Below are positions 6,709-14,795 of a stretch of 18,560 bases of DNA, one piece after another. The position numbers were made by a program, and so were the translations under genes. The notes beneath the pieces were generated by a model. That model searched no databases. It was not told the DNA's origin and saw nothing but the letters and a program-made list of their open reading frames with translations. Source of the stretch: Pseudomonadota bacterium (lineage in GTDB: Bacteria; Pseudomonadota; Gammaproteobacteria; Burkholderiales; Burkholderiaceae); contig JAJXUC010000074.1 in NCBI GenBank assembly GCA_021783435.1, forward strand, positions 1 through 18,560, written 5' to 3'. Position 1 is the first letter of the stretch, and every line of letters starts with the position of its first letter.

Positions 6709-8250
6709 TCATGGATGGTCGCAAGGTTGGGTCTGTTGCCAGCCGGGCTCGTCGTCCTGGGCGCTGGACTGGGCAGCCACCGGGGTCGAGGCCGCCGTCG
6801 AGCCCGGCTGCGGGCTGATGGCGATCGGGAGATGCACGCAAAAGCAGGCGCCGGCCTGGCCGGGCGTGTCGCACAGGCGAACCTCGCCGCCATGAAGTTG
6901 CGCGTATTCCTGCGCGATGGCCAGCCCCAGGCCATTGCCTGGCGCGGCCGAAGGCGGTTGGCGACTGCCCTGGAAGAAGGGCTTGAACAGGTGGGTGCGG
7001 TCGTGCTCGGCCACACCCGGGCCCTGATCGCAGACCATCACATCCACCGCGTCCGCGCCGGCGCGCAGATCCAGGCGGATGACTCCACCCTCGGGGCTGA
7101 AGCGCATGGCGTTGATCAGCAGGTTCTCGAACAGGGTGTCGAGCTTGCCGGCATCGGCCTTGAGCAGCGGCGTCTGCCCGCTGCGCTCGACCCGCAGACG
7201 CTTGGCCCGCAGGGCCAGGTCGTTGCGCCGCACCAGGGCATCGAGCAGGGCCGGCAGATCCACACCGCTGGACACCAGCGGATCGAGTTGGCGCTGGGCA
7301 CGGCTGTAGTTGATGAGATTCTCGATGCGCTGCTGCAGGTCGCGCGCATTGCCGCGCATGATCTGGGTGATCTCGCGCTGCTGACCCGAGAGACTGCCGC
7401 CCACGCCGTCGGCCAGCAGTTCCACCCCTTCGCGCAAGGATGCCAGCGGGGTCTTGAGCTCGTGCGAGACGTGGCGCAGGAAGCGCAGCTTCTGCTCGTC
7501 CAGCTCGCGCAGGCGCTGGCGCAGCCAGTCGAGCTGCTGACCCAGAAACACCAGGTCGATGGGACCCCGCACCGGCGGCTGGGGTTGCAGGTCGCCCGCG
7601 CCGAGGCGGCGGATGGCCTGGTCGATCTGCCGCACCGGACGGTTGAGCAGCCAGGAAAACAGCCCGGCGATGAGCACGGACAGGAGCACGGCGGCAGCGG
7701 CCTGGCTCAGCAGCACGGTGCGCAGCGTCCGAGCGCGGCGGGTGAGCGAGGCGACCTGGTCGTCGACCATGGCGTTGCCGGCGACGGTGAGCTGGTTGGC
7801 GAGGCGGCCCAGGCGCGTGAAATCGTCGGTGAAGGAATCGAAGCGGCGCAGGCCGACGTTGGCGGGATCGCTCAACTGCGCATACAGCACGCCCTCGCGC
7901 AACGCGAGCTGCCGCAAACGCTCGGTGTTGGACGGCCCATAGGGCAAGGCGTGCAAGGTCTGCAGAGCCCGCCCGATGGCCTCGTGCGCGTCGCGCATGC
8001 CGTCTCTCAGCTGAGGATCGCGCAGGACGTAGAACTGGCCCGCGGAACGCTGCAGGCTGGAAATGTCCTCGGCCAGCTGCCGGGTCGTGCGCGTGACCTG
8101 CAGCGTGAGCGAAATGGCCTGCCGGGTCTGCGCCGCGAGCCGCTCCTGCACATAGGCGGTATAGCCCATCCCGGTCAGCAGCGGCAGCGTGACCAGCGCG
8201 AAACCGGCGAGCAACAGGCTGGAAAACGAGCGTGGGTAGGGCAGACGCAT
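6709..8250 (-). CDS. qseE: Sensor histidine kinase QseE (GlrK)
   Basis: A 513-residue membrane sensor that should phosphorylate QseF. Two membrane segments (about 10-30 and 183-203) frame a helical periplasmic domain of about 150 residues. A HAMP segment follows (about 204-255), then the H box FLRHVSHELKTPL with phospho-acceptor H263, the N box NLLINAMRFSP, and the G boxes DQGPGV and GNGLGLAI. The H box with the following SLREGVELLADG is characteristic of QseE/GlrK. The last 35 or so residues after the catalytic domain are a Ser/Ala/Gln-rich tail not needed by the family and of unknown use. The ribosome site before the ATG is weak. The gene starts 96 bases after rlmJ on the same strand. What it senses here is not visible in the sequence. 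Confidence 0.9.
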   Translation of the reverse strand: MRLPYPRSFSSLLLAGFALVTLPLLTGMGYTAYVQERLAAQTRQAISLTLQVTRTTRQLAEDISSLQRSAGQFYVLRDPQLRDGMRDAHEAIGRALQTLHALPYGPSNTERLRQLALREGVLYAQLSDPANVGLRRFDSFTDDFTRLGRLANQLTVAGNAMVDDQVASLTRRARTLRTVLLSQAAAAVLLSVLIAGLFSWLLNRPVRQIDQAIRRLGAGDLQPQPPVRGPIDLVFLGQQLDWLRQRLRELDEQKLRFLRHVSHELKTPLASLREGVELLADGVGGSLSGQQREITQIMRGNARDLQQRIENLINYSRAQRQLDPLVSSGVDLPALLDALVRRNDLALRAKRLRVERSGQTPLLKADAGKLDTLFENLLINAMRFSPEGGVIRLDLRAGADAVDVMVCDQGPGVAEHDRTHLFKPFFQGSRQPPSAAPGNGLGLAIAQEYAQLHGGEVRLCDTPGQAGACFCVHLPIAISPQPGSTAASTPVAAQSSAQDDEPGWQQTQPCDHP

Positions 8251-8346
8251 GGCCGGTGCAAGTCGAAACGCTCTACTCTACCCTGTCCCGGTCAGCGAGT
8301 CAGGCGGGCCGCGCCGCAAATCCGGGGATTCAACCGGGGCGGATGC

Positions 8347-9189
8347 TCAGGGCGCATGCGCCTCGAGCAGGTGCTTGCCCGCTCCATCCTGACCCAGCGT
8401 GCGCGCCAGCCAGGGCAAGGTCGCCTTCAGACTCTCCTGCAGGCCGAAAGGCGGGTTGATGACGAACATGCCGCTGCCCATGAGGCCGAAGCCGTCGTCG
8501 CGCGGGGCGGCCACCGTGAGCTGCGCGTGCAGCCAGCCCGCCGGGGACAGCGCCTTCAGGCGCTTGGGCAGGCGGATGGACTCCAGGCTCTGCAGCTGGG
8601 GGTACCACACCAGGTAGACCCCGGTCGCGAAACGGGTGACGGCGTCGCGCAGCGCGGCCACCAACTGGCCGTAATCGCTGCTGAGTTCGTAGGACGGGTC
8701 GAGCAGCACCACGCCGCGCCGCGACGGCGGCGGCAACATGGCCTTGAGCCCGCCGAAGCCATCCGCCTGGCGCACCTCCACATGCGCCTGCTGCCCCCAG
8801 GTATTGGCCAGCAGGCGGTGGTCGGTGGTGTGCAGCTCGAACAGGCGCATGCGGTCCTGCGGCCGCAGCATCACGCCGGCCAGCGCGGGCGAGCCGGGAT
8901 AGGTACGCAAGGCGCCGTCGGCATTGAAGGCGCGGATCTGTTCCACATAGGCGGCCACGGCCGGAGGCAGATCCTTGCGGCCCCAGAGCCGGCCGATGCC
9001 GGTTTCGTACTCGGCCAGGCGCTGCGCCATGCGCTCGCCAAGCTGGTAGCTGCCGGCTCCGGCGTGGGTGTCGATGTACCAATAGGCTTTGTCCTTGGCG
9101 GCCATGCGTTCGAGCACGCCGAGCAGCACGATGTGTTTGAGCACGTCGGCATGGTTGCCGACGTGAAAGGCATGTCGATAAGCGAGCAT
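8347..9189 (-). CDS. rlmJ: 23S rRNA (adenine-2030-N6)-methyltransferase RlmJ
   Basis: A 280-residue protein, the same length as E. coli RlmJ, which uses S-adenosylmethionine to methylate A2030 of 23S rRNA. The start MLAYRHAFHVGNHADVLKH is the family signature and fixes the ATG at 9189; the frame stays open upstream to 9654 but is meaningless there. Other matches are the SAM-binding segment YIDTHAGAGSYQLG, the PGSPALAG loop, the ADGF segment, the catalytic LLDPSYE (motif IV, usually DPPY in N6-adenine methyltransferases, here DPSY) and FVINPPFGLQ near the end. A hairpin lies just before the start codon. It stands alone between the sulfur genes and the qse operon, and has no evident functional link to either. 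Confidence 0.93.
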   Translation of the reverse strand: MLAYRHAFHVGNHADVLKHIVLLGVLERMAAKDKAYWYIDTHAGAGSYQLGERMAQRLAEYETGIGRLWGRKDLPPAVAAYVEQIRAFNADGALRTYPGSPALAGVMLRPQDRMRLFELHTTDHRLLANTWGQQAHVEVRQADGFGGLKAMLPPPSRRGVVLLDPSYELSSDYGQLVAALRDAVTRFATGVYLVWYPQLQSLESIRLPKRLKALSPAGWLHAQLTVAAPRDDGFGLMGSGMFVINPPFGLQESLKATLPWLARTLGQDGAGKHLLEAHAP

Positions 9190-9193
9190 CGCG

Positions 9194-9213
9194 GGCTTCT
9201 TGCGGGAGAAGCC
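9194..9213 (-). other. Hairpin in the rlmJ mRNA leader
   Basis: Arms GGCTTCT (9194-9200) and AGAAGCC (9207-9213) pair perfectly around a 6-base loop. The stem ends only 4 bases upstream of the rlmJ start codon, so in RNA it would cover the place where the ribosome binds. A regulatory role is possible but unproven. Confidence 0.45.
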
Positions 9214-9411
9214 GCACTGTAGCGCCTGCGGCTCCGCCCGGGCCTCAGCGCCTCGGCGCCAGCGAACAATGCCCCGCGTCCGCTGCCGGACCGCTGCCCA
9301 GCGCCAAAGGTGGGGGTTCGGCGAAACGCTGGTGCGGCGAACTGTTGCTCCAGTCGAGCGCGACCAGCCCGAGCAGGACGCTCCACAGCGCCCAAGCGGG
9401 CCAGTTCCTGA

Positions 9412-9481
9412 GCGCCCCCAGGGCTGGGCTGCGCCCAGCCCGCCCCCCGTGGGGGTCAACGAAACTTGGGGCGGCCCGGCG
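9412..9481. repeat. GC-rich intergenic repeat
   Basis: About 70 bases containing a perfect stem GGGCTGGGC/GCCCAGCCC with a TGC loop (9421-9441) and a second C5/G5 stem (9443-9455), followed by GTCAACGAAACTTGGGGCGG. From memory, near-identical sequences occur many times between genes in Burkholderiales genomes. It differs from the repeat at 6489-6633. It lacks a T run, so it is not a standard intrinsic terminator for the transporter gene upstream. Confidence 0.6.
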
Positions 9482-9529
9482 TTTCCTTGAGAGCTTGCAG
9501 GGTCTTGGCATGGCGCCGTCCTCCCCCGC

Positions 9530-10687
9530 TCAATCGGCCATGCCCAGCCGGCGGCGCAGGCGCACGCCCAGCAGGCTTCCGGCAAACGCGCAGGCGAACC
9601 ACACCCAACCGTGCAAACTACCGGTGGCGATGCCGGAGAAGTAGGCGCCCACATTGCAGCCGAAGGCCAGGCGCGAGCTGTAGCCCAGCAACAACCCGGC
9701 GACGATCGACGCCGCCCAGCCGCGCGGCGGCAGTTTCACGTCGGGGCAGGCCTTGCCCTTCCAGCTCGCCGCGATGAGCGCGCCGAGCAACAGGCCCAGA
9801 TCGGTGACGCTGGTGTTGTCGGCCAGCACCGTGGCGTGCAGCTGCGCCTGCTGCGCCGGAAGGCCCCAGAAAGCGTTGCGACTCAGGTCGAAGCCCAGCG
9901 CCTGCACCACCTTGGCGCCCCACAGGCCCAGACCGTAGACGATGCCCCAGGGCTGGCCGGCCACCACCAGATTGGCGGCCGCGAGCAGGCCCAGCGCCAC
10001 CGCCGCGCCCCACACCGCCTTGCCTTGCCAGCGCGAGGGCTGCGTCCCGCTGAACCGCCACAACGCGAGGGCGAGAAAAGCGAGGCCGCCAAGCTGGGCC
10101 GCCAGGGTCCAGGCCGCGCCGAGCCGGTGCACCAGATTCACCGGCGGCAAGGCGCCGAGGCTGAGCCAGGCCGGCAGTTGCGCCGCACCGAGAAAACTGC
10201 CGAACACGAAAGCCGGCAGCACCGCGAGGCTCACGGGATGGCCGAGTCCCGCCTTGTACAGCGTGCCCGAGCCGCAGCCGTCGGCCACCTGCATGGCGGC
10301 GCCAAACACGAAGGCACCGACCAGCAGACTGACCGACAGCGGACCGTCGGCGCCCTGCAGTTCAGGGTGCGCGGCGAGCAGCGGCACACTGACGAGCATG
10401 GCCACCGCGATGCCGACGAACTGCGCCCACAAGCCCTTGGGGTCGCGCTGCGTGATCCACACCCGCCAGCCGGTGGTGAAGCCGAATGCCGCGGCCGACA
10501 ACGCCAGCCCATAGCCCACGCCGATGCACCACAGCAAACCCTGGCGCCAGCCCACCAGCCAGGTGACGGCGAACCAGCCGGCCAGCGCGGCGCCCAGCAG
10601 CAGCGCCGGGCGTCCGGGAACAACGACGGCGCGCAGGGCCGGCGGCGGGTTCAAAGCCCTTGCCAGGCCTGTTTGAGCTGTGTCCAT
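9530..10687 (-). CDS. YeeE/YedE-family sulfur-compound transporter (TsuA-like)
   Basis: A 385-residue integral membrane protein with about nine hydrophobic segments. It carries the two family signatures, VADGCGSGTLYKAGLG (Cys138) and FGCNVGAYFSGIATGSLHGW (Cys344). In the studied member TsuA, cysteines in such motifs line the path for thiosulfate. Uptake of thiosulfate or a related sulfur anion is therefore likely; the substrate is inferred. The ATG at 10687 lies inside the rhodanese gene, whose coding region it overlaps by 37 bases, so the two are probably translated together. The ribosome site is weak, as expected for coupled translation; a TTG at 10651 is a less likely alternative start. 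No intrinsic terminator follows. Confidence 0.85.
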   Translation of the reverse strand: MDTAQTGLARALNPPPALRAVVVPGRPALLLGAALAGWFAVTWLVGWRQGLLWCIGVGYGLALSAAAFGFTTGWRVWITQRDPKGLWAQFVGIAVAMLVSVPLLAAHPELQGADGPLSVSLLVGAFVFGAAMQVADGCGSGTLYKAGLGHPVSLAVLPAFVFGSFLGAAQLPAWLSLGALPPVNLVHRLGAAWTLAAQLGGLAFLALALWRFSGTQPSRWQGKAVWGAAVALGLLAAANLVVAGQPWGIVYGLGLWGAKVVQALGFDLSRNAFWGLPAQQAQLHATVLADNTSVTDLGLLLGALIAASWKGKACPDVKLPPRGWAASIVAGLLLGYSSRLAFGCNVGAYFSGIATGSLHGWVWFACAFAGSLLGVRLRRRLGMAD

Positions 10688-11691
10688 AACTGTTCGAATC
10701 GACTGGGAACATGGGCCATGGGCTCATCGGCGCGCGACCAATCCACCATCGAGCCTGGATAGAGCTTCACATCCGGGCGGTGCAGCACTTCGGACAGCAC
10801 GAACCAGTTGGTCGCGGCCCAGTGCCCGGTATTGCAGAACGACACCACCGGGCGCTTCGGGTCCATCGGCGGCAGGCCTTGGGCGACGCGCTGCAGAACG
10901 GCCGCATCCGGCAAGGCGCCGGACTCCCCCGCAAACCAGCGGGCGTTGTCGAAGTCCACCGCGCCCGGCAGGGTTCCGGGCCGGGCTGCCGCCGGCGCCT
11001 TGGCCCGGCCGAGATAGAAGGCGCGCGGCCTTGCATCGAGCAACAGCGCCGCGCGCGGGTCCTGCACATCGCGGAAAACCGCCGCCCGGGTGGCGAGGAT
11101 GGTCGCATCGAACCGAGGGACGAAACGGCTCGGCCTGGCCCGCACGGCCTGCCGCGTGACCGGCAGGCCCGCGCGCGTCCACGCCGCCATGCCGCCGTTG
11201 AGAATGGCCAGACGCGGCACACCCAGCCACTTGAGCGTCCAGTACACCCGCGCCGGAGCGCCGAAGTCGCTCGAATCGCTTCCATCGGCCACCAACACCA
11301 CGGGAGTCTGCGCATCCACGCCCAGGCTGCGCACCAGCGCGACGTAGCGGGCCACGGGCAGCAGTTCGCCGGGATTGTCGGCAGGCCCGCGCCACGCGGC
11401 ATAGGGCGCCGACACGGCGCCGGGAATGTGGCCGGCGGCGTAGGACGCGTCCGCGCCATCGGCCTCGCGCAGATCCACCACCCGCACCCGTGGCAGTTGC
11501 GCCAGCAGTGCCGCGGGTGTGAGCAGGGGTCCGAATGCGGCACCCCGGACGCCGGGCTGCGCCGCGCCCACACCCTGGCTCAAGGCCCAGGTGGCCAGGG
11601 CCCAGGCCAAGAGGCAGCCGCGCCGGATGCGGACCCAGACGGCCGAAAGACGCGATGCGGAAAGATGGCGGTGGCTGGGATCGGATGTCAT
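10651..11691 (-). CDS. Exported two-domain rhodanese-like sulfurtransferase
   Basis: A 346-residue SseA-like protein. The start is followed by a basic stretch (VRIRRG) and a hydrophobic core (CLLAWALATWALS) ending at Gly-Ala-Ala near residue 44, a probable Sec signal, so the enzyme should act in the periplasm. The first rhodanese domain (about 57-175) has VVDLRE and AGHIPGAV but carries VADGSDSSDFG where the active loop should be, with no Cys, so it is inactive. The second (about 195-325) has LLDARP and an active loop SFCNTGHWAA with Cys286. It would move a sulfane sulfur from thiosulfate or similar to an acceptor. It overlaps the transporter gene by 37 bases, suggesting that the two handle one sulfur compound. 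Starts at 11691 and 11700 (MPGM) are both possible. Sequence upstream of 11700 in this frame is not coding. Confidence 0.85.
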   Translation of the reverse strand: MTSDPSHRHLSASRLSAVWVRIRRGCLLAWALATWALSQGVGAAQPGVRGAAFGPLLTPAALLAQLPRVRVVDLREADGADASYAAGHIPGAVSAPYAAWRGPADNPGELLPVARYVALVRSLGVDAQTPVVLVADGSDSSDFGAPARVYWTLKWLGVPRLAILNGGMAAWTRAGLPVTRQAVRARPSRFVPRFDATILATRAAVFRDVQDPRAALLLDARPRAFYLGRAKAPAAARPGTLPGAVDFDNARWFAGESGALPDAAVLQRVAQGLPPMDPKRPVVSFCNTGHWAATNWFVLSEVLHRPDVKLYPGSMVDWSRADEPMAHVPSRFEQLWTQLKQAWQGL

Positions 11692-11851
11692 GCCTGGCAT
11701 TGTGGGCCGGGCTGACCCCACGGGGGAAATACTGTTTTCGCATACGTCTAGAACCCCACGGCATATAGACACCGCCGCCTGCTCAGGCCCGCGCCGGGCA
11801 CTCAAGGAACAGGCCTGCGCCAGTCTTCTGGCCCCCACAGGGGCCGGGCGC

Positions 11852-13294
11852 TCAATAGTTGCGCGCCCCGCCGGCGATGGCGATGAACAAGCGCGCAGCC
11901 AGCGCCACCAGCGGACGTATCCACCAAGCCACGCGCTTGTCCAGATTGGCGTGGTTGATGGGCAGGGCATGGACGAGTTCGCCCCGCACGTGCTCGGCAA
12001 GCGCATGGGCAAAATGCGGGTCGCGCACCAGCAGGTTGGCCTCGCGGTTGACCAGCAACGATAGCGGATCGATGTTCGAGCTGCCGACCGTGGCCCAGGT
12101 CTCGTCGACCACCGCCACCTTGCCGTGCAGATAGGCGCGCTGGTATTCGTAGATGCGCACGCCGGCGGCGATCAGCTCGCGGTACAGCGCCCGCGCGGCC
12201 CAGGCGGCGGCGCGGTAGTCGACGCGGCCCTGAAGCAGCAGGGTCACGCGCACCCCGCGCCCGGCGGCGTTCTTGAGGCTTTCGCGGAACGCTTGGCCGG
12301 GGTAGAAGTACGGCGACACCAGCAGCACGCTCGTGCGGGCCTGGTCGATGGCCTGGGTATAGCCGTGCTCGATGGTGCGGCGCTGCAGCAGGTTGTCGCG
12401 CACCACCAGGGCGGCGCGCACGCTGGGCAGGCCATCCGGACTGCCGGGCCTCGCGGCCGCGCCGGACCGCAAGCGGCTTTCCGCCGCGCGGATTTCCCGC
12501 AGCGGCGGCGCCTCGCCGCCCCAGGTGAGGAGTTCGTCCAGATAACGCCTGCGCGCTCCCCTGGACCTCAGCACATCGGGCCCGGGCATGCGGCGCAACT
12601 GGCGCTGCAGGCTTCCGGTGGCCACCGTGCGCAACCACAGCCGGCGCATGCTCCACAACACCTGCTGGGCCACCAGGCCCTGCACCCGCACCGCGTAGTC
12701 CAGCCGCGGCTGGTCGCTCCAGCCGTGGTGGATGTCGTAGCGGTCGTCGATCAGGTTGATGCCGCCGATGAAGGCCACCTGCGCATCCACCACGCACAGC
12801 TTGCGGTGCAAGCGGCGCCAGTGCCCGCGCTGCACGAGATCCAGCCAGCGGCGCCAGGGTCGGTAGACCATGAATTCCACCCCGCTGTCCCTGAACAGGG
12901 CATCCAGCTGGGGAATGCTGCGCGCCGACCCCAGGCCGTCGACCATCACGCGCACCTGCACGCCGCGCCGCGCGGCATCGACCAGGGTGGTGGCCAGATC
13001 CAGGGCCACCGGGTCATGATGAAAGATGTAGGTTTCCAGCCAGATGCTGCCGCGCGCCTGTTGCCAGGCCGCCTTCAGTGCGGGAAACAGGGTTTCGCCC
13101 AGGGGCAGGAGATCCACGCGGTTGCCGCCGGACCAGGTGGGGCCATGCGCGGCGTCGTCATCGGCGGTGGCTTCCAGCTGGACGCGCGCCGCGTCGCGCG
13201 ACCAGCGGGCCGCATGCCAGGCAGCCCGCAACCAAGCTTGCGCACGGCGCGTGCGCGAACTGTTCGGTCTTCGGGGCAATGCGGGTTCGGCCAT
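11852..13294 (-). CDS. clsB: Cardiolipin synthase B (phospholipase D family)
   Basis: A 480-residue enzyme with two HKD catalytic motifs: HRKLCVVD at residues 163-170 followed by FIGGIN, and HGKVAVVD at 390-397 followed by VGSSNID. It should join phospholipids to make cardiolipin at the inner face of the cytoplasmic membrane. There is no N-terminal pair of membrane helices, which separates it from ClsA; the ClsB type is expected after an endonuclease/exonuclease/phosphatase-family gene. The region between the motifs (about 225-300) is longer and more Arg-rich than the core requires. An in-frame stop lies 18 bases before the ATG at 13294, so the start cannot be far upstream. A GC-rich 6-base-pair hairpin (11830-11845) follows the stop but has no T run. 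Confidence 0.92.
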   Translation of the reverse strand: MAEPALPRRPNSSRTRRAQAWLRAAWHAARWSRDAARVQLEATADDDAAHGPTWSGGNRVDLLPLGETLFPALKAAWQQARGSIWLETYIFHHDPVALDLATTLVDAARRGVQVRVMVDGLGSARSIPQLDALFRDSGVEFMVYRPWRRWLDLVQRGHWRRLHRKLCVVDAQVAFIGGINLIDDRYDIHHGWSDQPRLDYAVRVQGLVAQQVLWSMRRLWLRTVATGSLQRQLRRMPGPDVLRSRGARRRYLDELLTWGGEAPPLREIRAAESRLRSGAAARPGSPDGLPSVRAALVVRDNLLQRRTIEHGYTQAIDQARTSVLLVSPYFYPGQAFRESLKNAAGRGVRVTLLLQGRVDYRAAAWAARALYRELIAAGVRIYEYQRAYLHGKVAVVDETWATVGSSNIDPLSLLVNREANLLVRDPHFAHALAEHVRGELVHALPINHANLDKRVAWWIRPLVALAARLFIAIAGGARNY

Positions 13295-13382
13295 GCAAAA
13301 CGGGATTGCTCATCGGCGGCGAAAGCCTGCCGGCCGGCAGCATTGTGCCCGGCCCACAGGAGGAGAAGCTAGGGCCTGCGCG

Positions 13383-14264
13383 CTATTTGTACGCCGGGAT
13401 CGGCCCTCCTGGCGCAGCCGGGCTGCTGGCGGGCACACCCTCCACCGGTTCGAGTTCCACCAGCAGCGGAGCATGGTCGGACAGACGTGCCCAGCCCGCG
13501 CCCCAGCCCAGCTCCAGCCGCCGCGTCGAAAAGCCACGCGCGTAGATGCGGTCCAGCGGCATCAGCGGCAGCCTGGCGGGGTAGGTTCGCACCCGGTGAT
13601 ACCAGCGCGGCACCTGCACATCAGGCCGGGATGCGCTGCGCGCCGACACGTCCACCACGTCCACGGCGGCCAGTTCGGCACCGAGCTGGCCGCGCCAGTC
13701 GTTGAAATCCCCGGCCACGATGACCGGCTCCTGGGCCGGGATGTGGGCGGCGATGTAGTGCGCCAGCCGTGCGATCTGGCGCTTGCGTCCGGCGCCGAAC
13801 AGACCGAAATGCACGACGACGCCGTGCAGGACCGCAGCCTGCGCCACGGCCTGGCCCGGCGGATGCAGGGCCAGCCGCACGTGGAGCAGGCCGCGCTGCT
13901 CGAAGCGGTGGTCGGACACGTCGTGGTGCGCCACGCTCAGGATGGGAAAGCGCGACAGCAGCGCATTGCCGTGCTCGCCGTGCCGCGTCGTGGCATTCGT
14001 GTGATACGCGGTATGCAGCCCCAAGGCCTGCCCGAGCAGCTCGTGCTGCGGCAGATCAGGCCAGTGCGCGAAGCGGCGCGCGTGGTGGCGGTGCGTGAAC
14101 TGCACCTCCTGGAGAAAGATCAGATCCGCCTGCAGATGGCGCAGGCCCTCCTGCAGGCCGTGGATGCTCAGTCGCTTGGCCGGCCCGAGACCCACCACGC
14201 CCTTGTGGATGTTGTACGACGCCACACGCAAGGGGCCCGGCGCCGGGCTGGGGGCTTGCTGCAT
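13383..14264 (-). CDS. Endonuclease/exonuclease/phosphatase-family protein
   Basis: A 293-residue metal-dependent phosphoesterase of the family that includes DNase I, exonuclease III and sphingomyelinase. Conserved catalytic parts are visible in order: VASYNIHKG (Asn18), LIFLQEV (Glu53), VIVAGDFNDW (metal and phosphate site) and the closing SDHAPLLVELE with the catalytic Asp-His. There is no signal peptide. The start ATG at 14264 lies 2 bases after the nudB stop (TGACGATG), so translation is coupled. A gene of this family next to clsB is common in proteobacteria, where a role in phospholipid or envelope metabolism is suspected. The true substrate cannot be read from the sequence. The frame is open upstream to 14477 but that part overlaps nudB and is not coding. 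Confidence 0.88.
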   Translation of the reverse strand: MQQAPSPAPGPLRVASYNIHKGVVGLGPAKRLSIHGLQEGLRHLQADLIFLQEVQFTHRHHARRFAHWPDLPQHELLGQALGLHTAYHTNATTRHGEHGNALLSRFPILSVAHHDVSDHRFEQRGLLHVRLALHPPGQAVAQAAVLHGVVVHFGLFGAGRKRQIARLAHYIAAHIPAQEPVIVAGDFNDWRGQLGAELAAVDVVDVSARSASRPDVQVPRWYHRVRTYPARLPLMPLDRIYARGFSTRRLELGWGAGWARLSDHAPLLVELEPVEGVPASSPAAPGGPIPAYK

Positions 14265-14266
14265 CG

Positions 14267-14794
14267 TCAGGCTCCGCACCGCACGCGGCGGGGAAGTTGG
14301 CGAATCGCCTCGGCGTTGGACGCCGAGAAGCAGCGCGCCGCCGCCTCCCGCCAGGGCAGCCAGACCGAGGCCCGATGCTCGCGCGGCGCGAGCGTCACCG
14401 GCGTGCCTGCGGGAACCTCCAGGCTGAACACATGCTCGGTGTTCTTCCACACGCCCGGCGCGTAGCGGTGCCGCCACAGCGGATAGATGTCGTACACATT
14501 GGTCTGGTGCCAGTCGCGCAGCGCGGCCTGGGGGATGATGGCCGAACCGACTCGCATGCCGGTCTCCTCGGCCACCTCGCGCGCGGCCGTGGCCGCCAGC
14601 GGCTCGTCCGGCGTATCCAGGCTGCCGGTGACGCTCTGCCAGAACCCCGGCTGCAGGGCGCGCTCGATGAGCAGCACGTCGAGCTGCGGGGTGTGGATGA
14701 CCACCAGCACCGAGACGGGGATCTTCGCGGCGGGCAAGGCTTGTGGGGCGGCTGCGGACATCGCGGCGAAAGCGGGCTTGGGCGTCGCGCTCAT
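14267..14794 (-). CDS. nudB: Dihydroneopterin triphosphate pyrophosphatase (Nudix)
   Basis: A 175-residue Nudix hydrolase that removes pyrophosphate from dihydroneopterin triphosphate in folate synthesis. NudB hallmarks are the IPVSVLVVIHT start of the fold, FWQSVTGS at residues 51-58, the Nudix helix REVAEETGM at 72-80, and RHRYAPGVWKNTEHVF, which closely matches the RHRYAPG-NTE segment of E. coli NudB. The spacing from the Nudix Gly57 to the Glu64 is one residue longer than the textbook GX5E. About 22 residues precede the conserved core, longer than in E. coli. The start codon comes one base after the aroG stop (TAAGATG). The gene is the middle member of the tight aroG-nudB-phosphoesterase group. 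Confidence 0.9.
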   Translation of the reverse strand: MSATPKPAFAAMSAAAPQALPAAKIPVSVLVVIHTPQLDVLLIERALQPGFWQSVTGSLDTPDEPLAATAAREVAEETGMRVGSAIIPQAALRDWHQTNVYDIYPLWRHRYAPGVWKNTEHVFSLEVPAGTPVTLAPREHRASVWLPWREAAARCFSASNAEAIRQLPRRVRCGA

Positions 14795-14795
14795 C

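Larger units (their letters stand above)
9190..9529. other. 340-base gap between the transporter gene and rlmJ
   Basis: No recognisable gene. The part near the transporter gene holds a GC-rich repeat (9412-9481). The part near rlmJ holds a hairpin (9194-9213). A minus-strand frame (9511 to 9245) could encode an 88-residue peptide with one hydrophobic stretch (PAWALWSVLLGLVALDW), but its first third is repeat sequence and it has no clear ribosome site. The rlmJ promoter must lie here, but I cannot point to a clear -35/-10 pair. Confidence 0.6.

Noticed and set aside
5831..6874. 347-residue version of the QseG-like lipoprotein from the ATG at 6874
   Set aside because: It would overlap the kinase gene by 166 bases and translate the palindromic repeat; the lipobox must be near the N-terminus.
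6706..9222. Plus-strand open frame of 838 codons opposite qseE and rlmJ
   Set aside because: It spans two well-supported minus-strand genes and their gap; the translation is Gln/Gly/Arg/Ala-rich with no recognisable domain.
8347..9654. 435-codon version of rlmJ starting at 9654
   Set aside because: The family N-terminus MLAYRHAFHVGNHAD begins at 9189 and gives exactly the family length; upstream codons run through a repeat and into the transporter gene.
10651..12012. 453-codon version of the rhodanese starting at 12012
   Set aside because: The first part overlaps clsB in another frame and shows no rhodanese or signal features; coding character begins near 11691.
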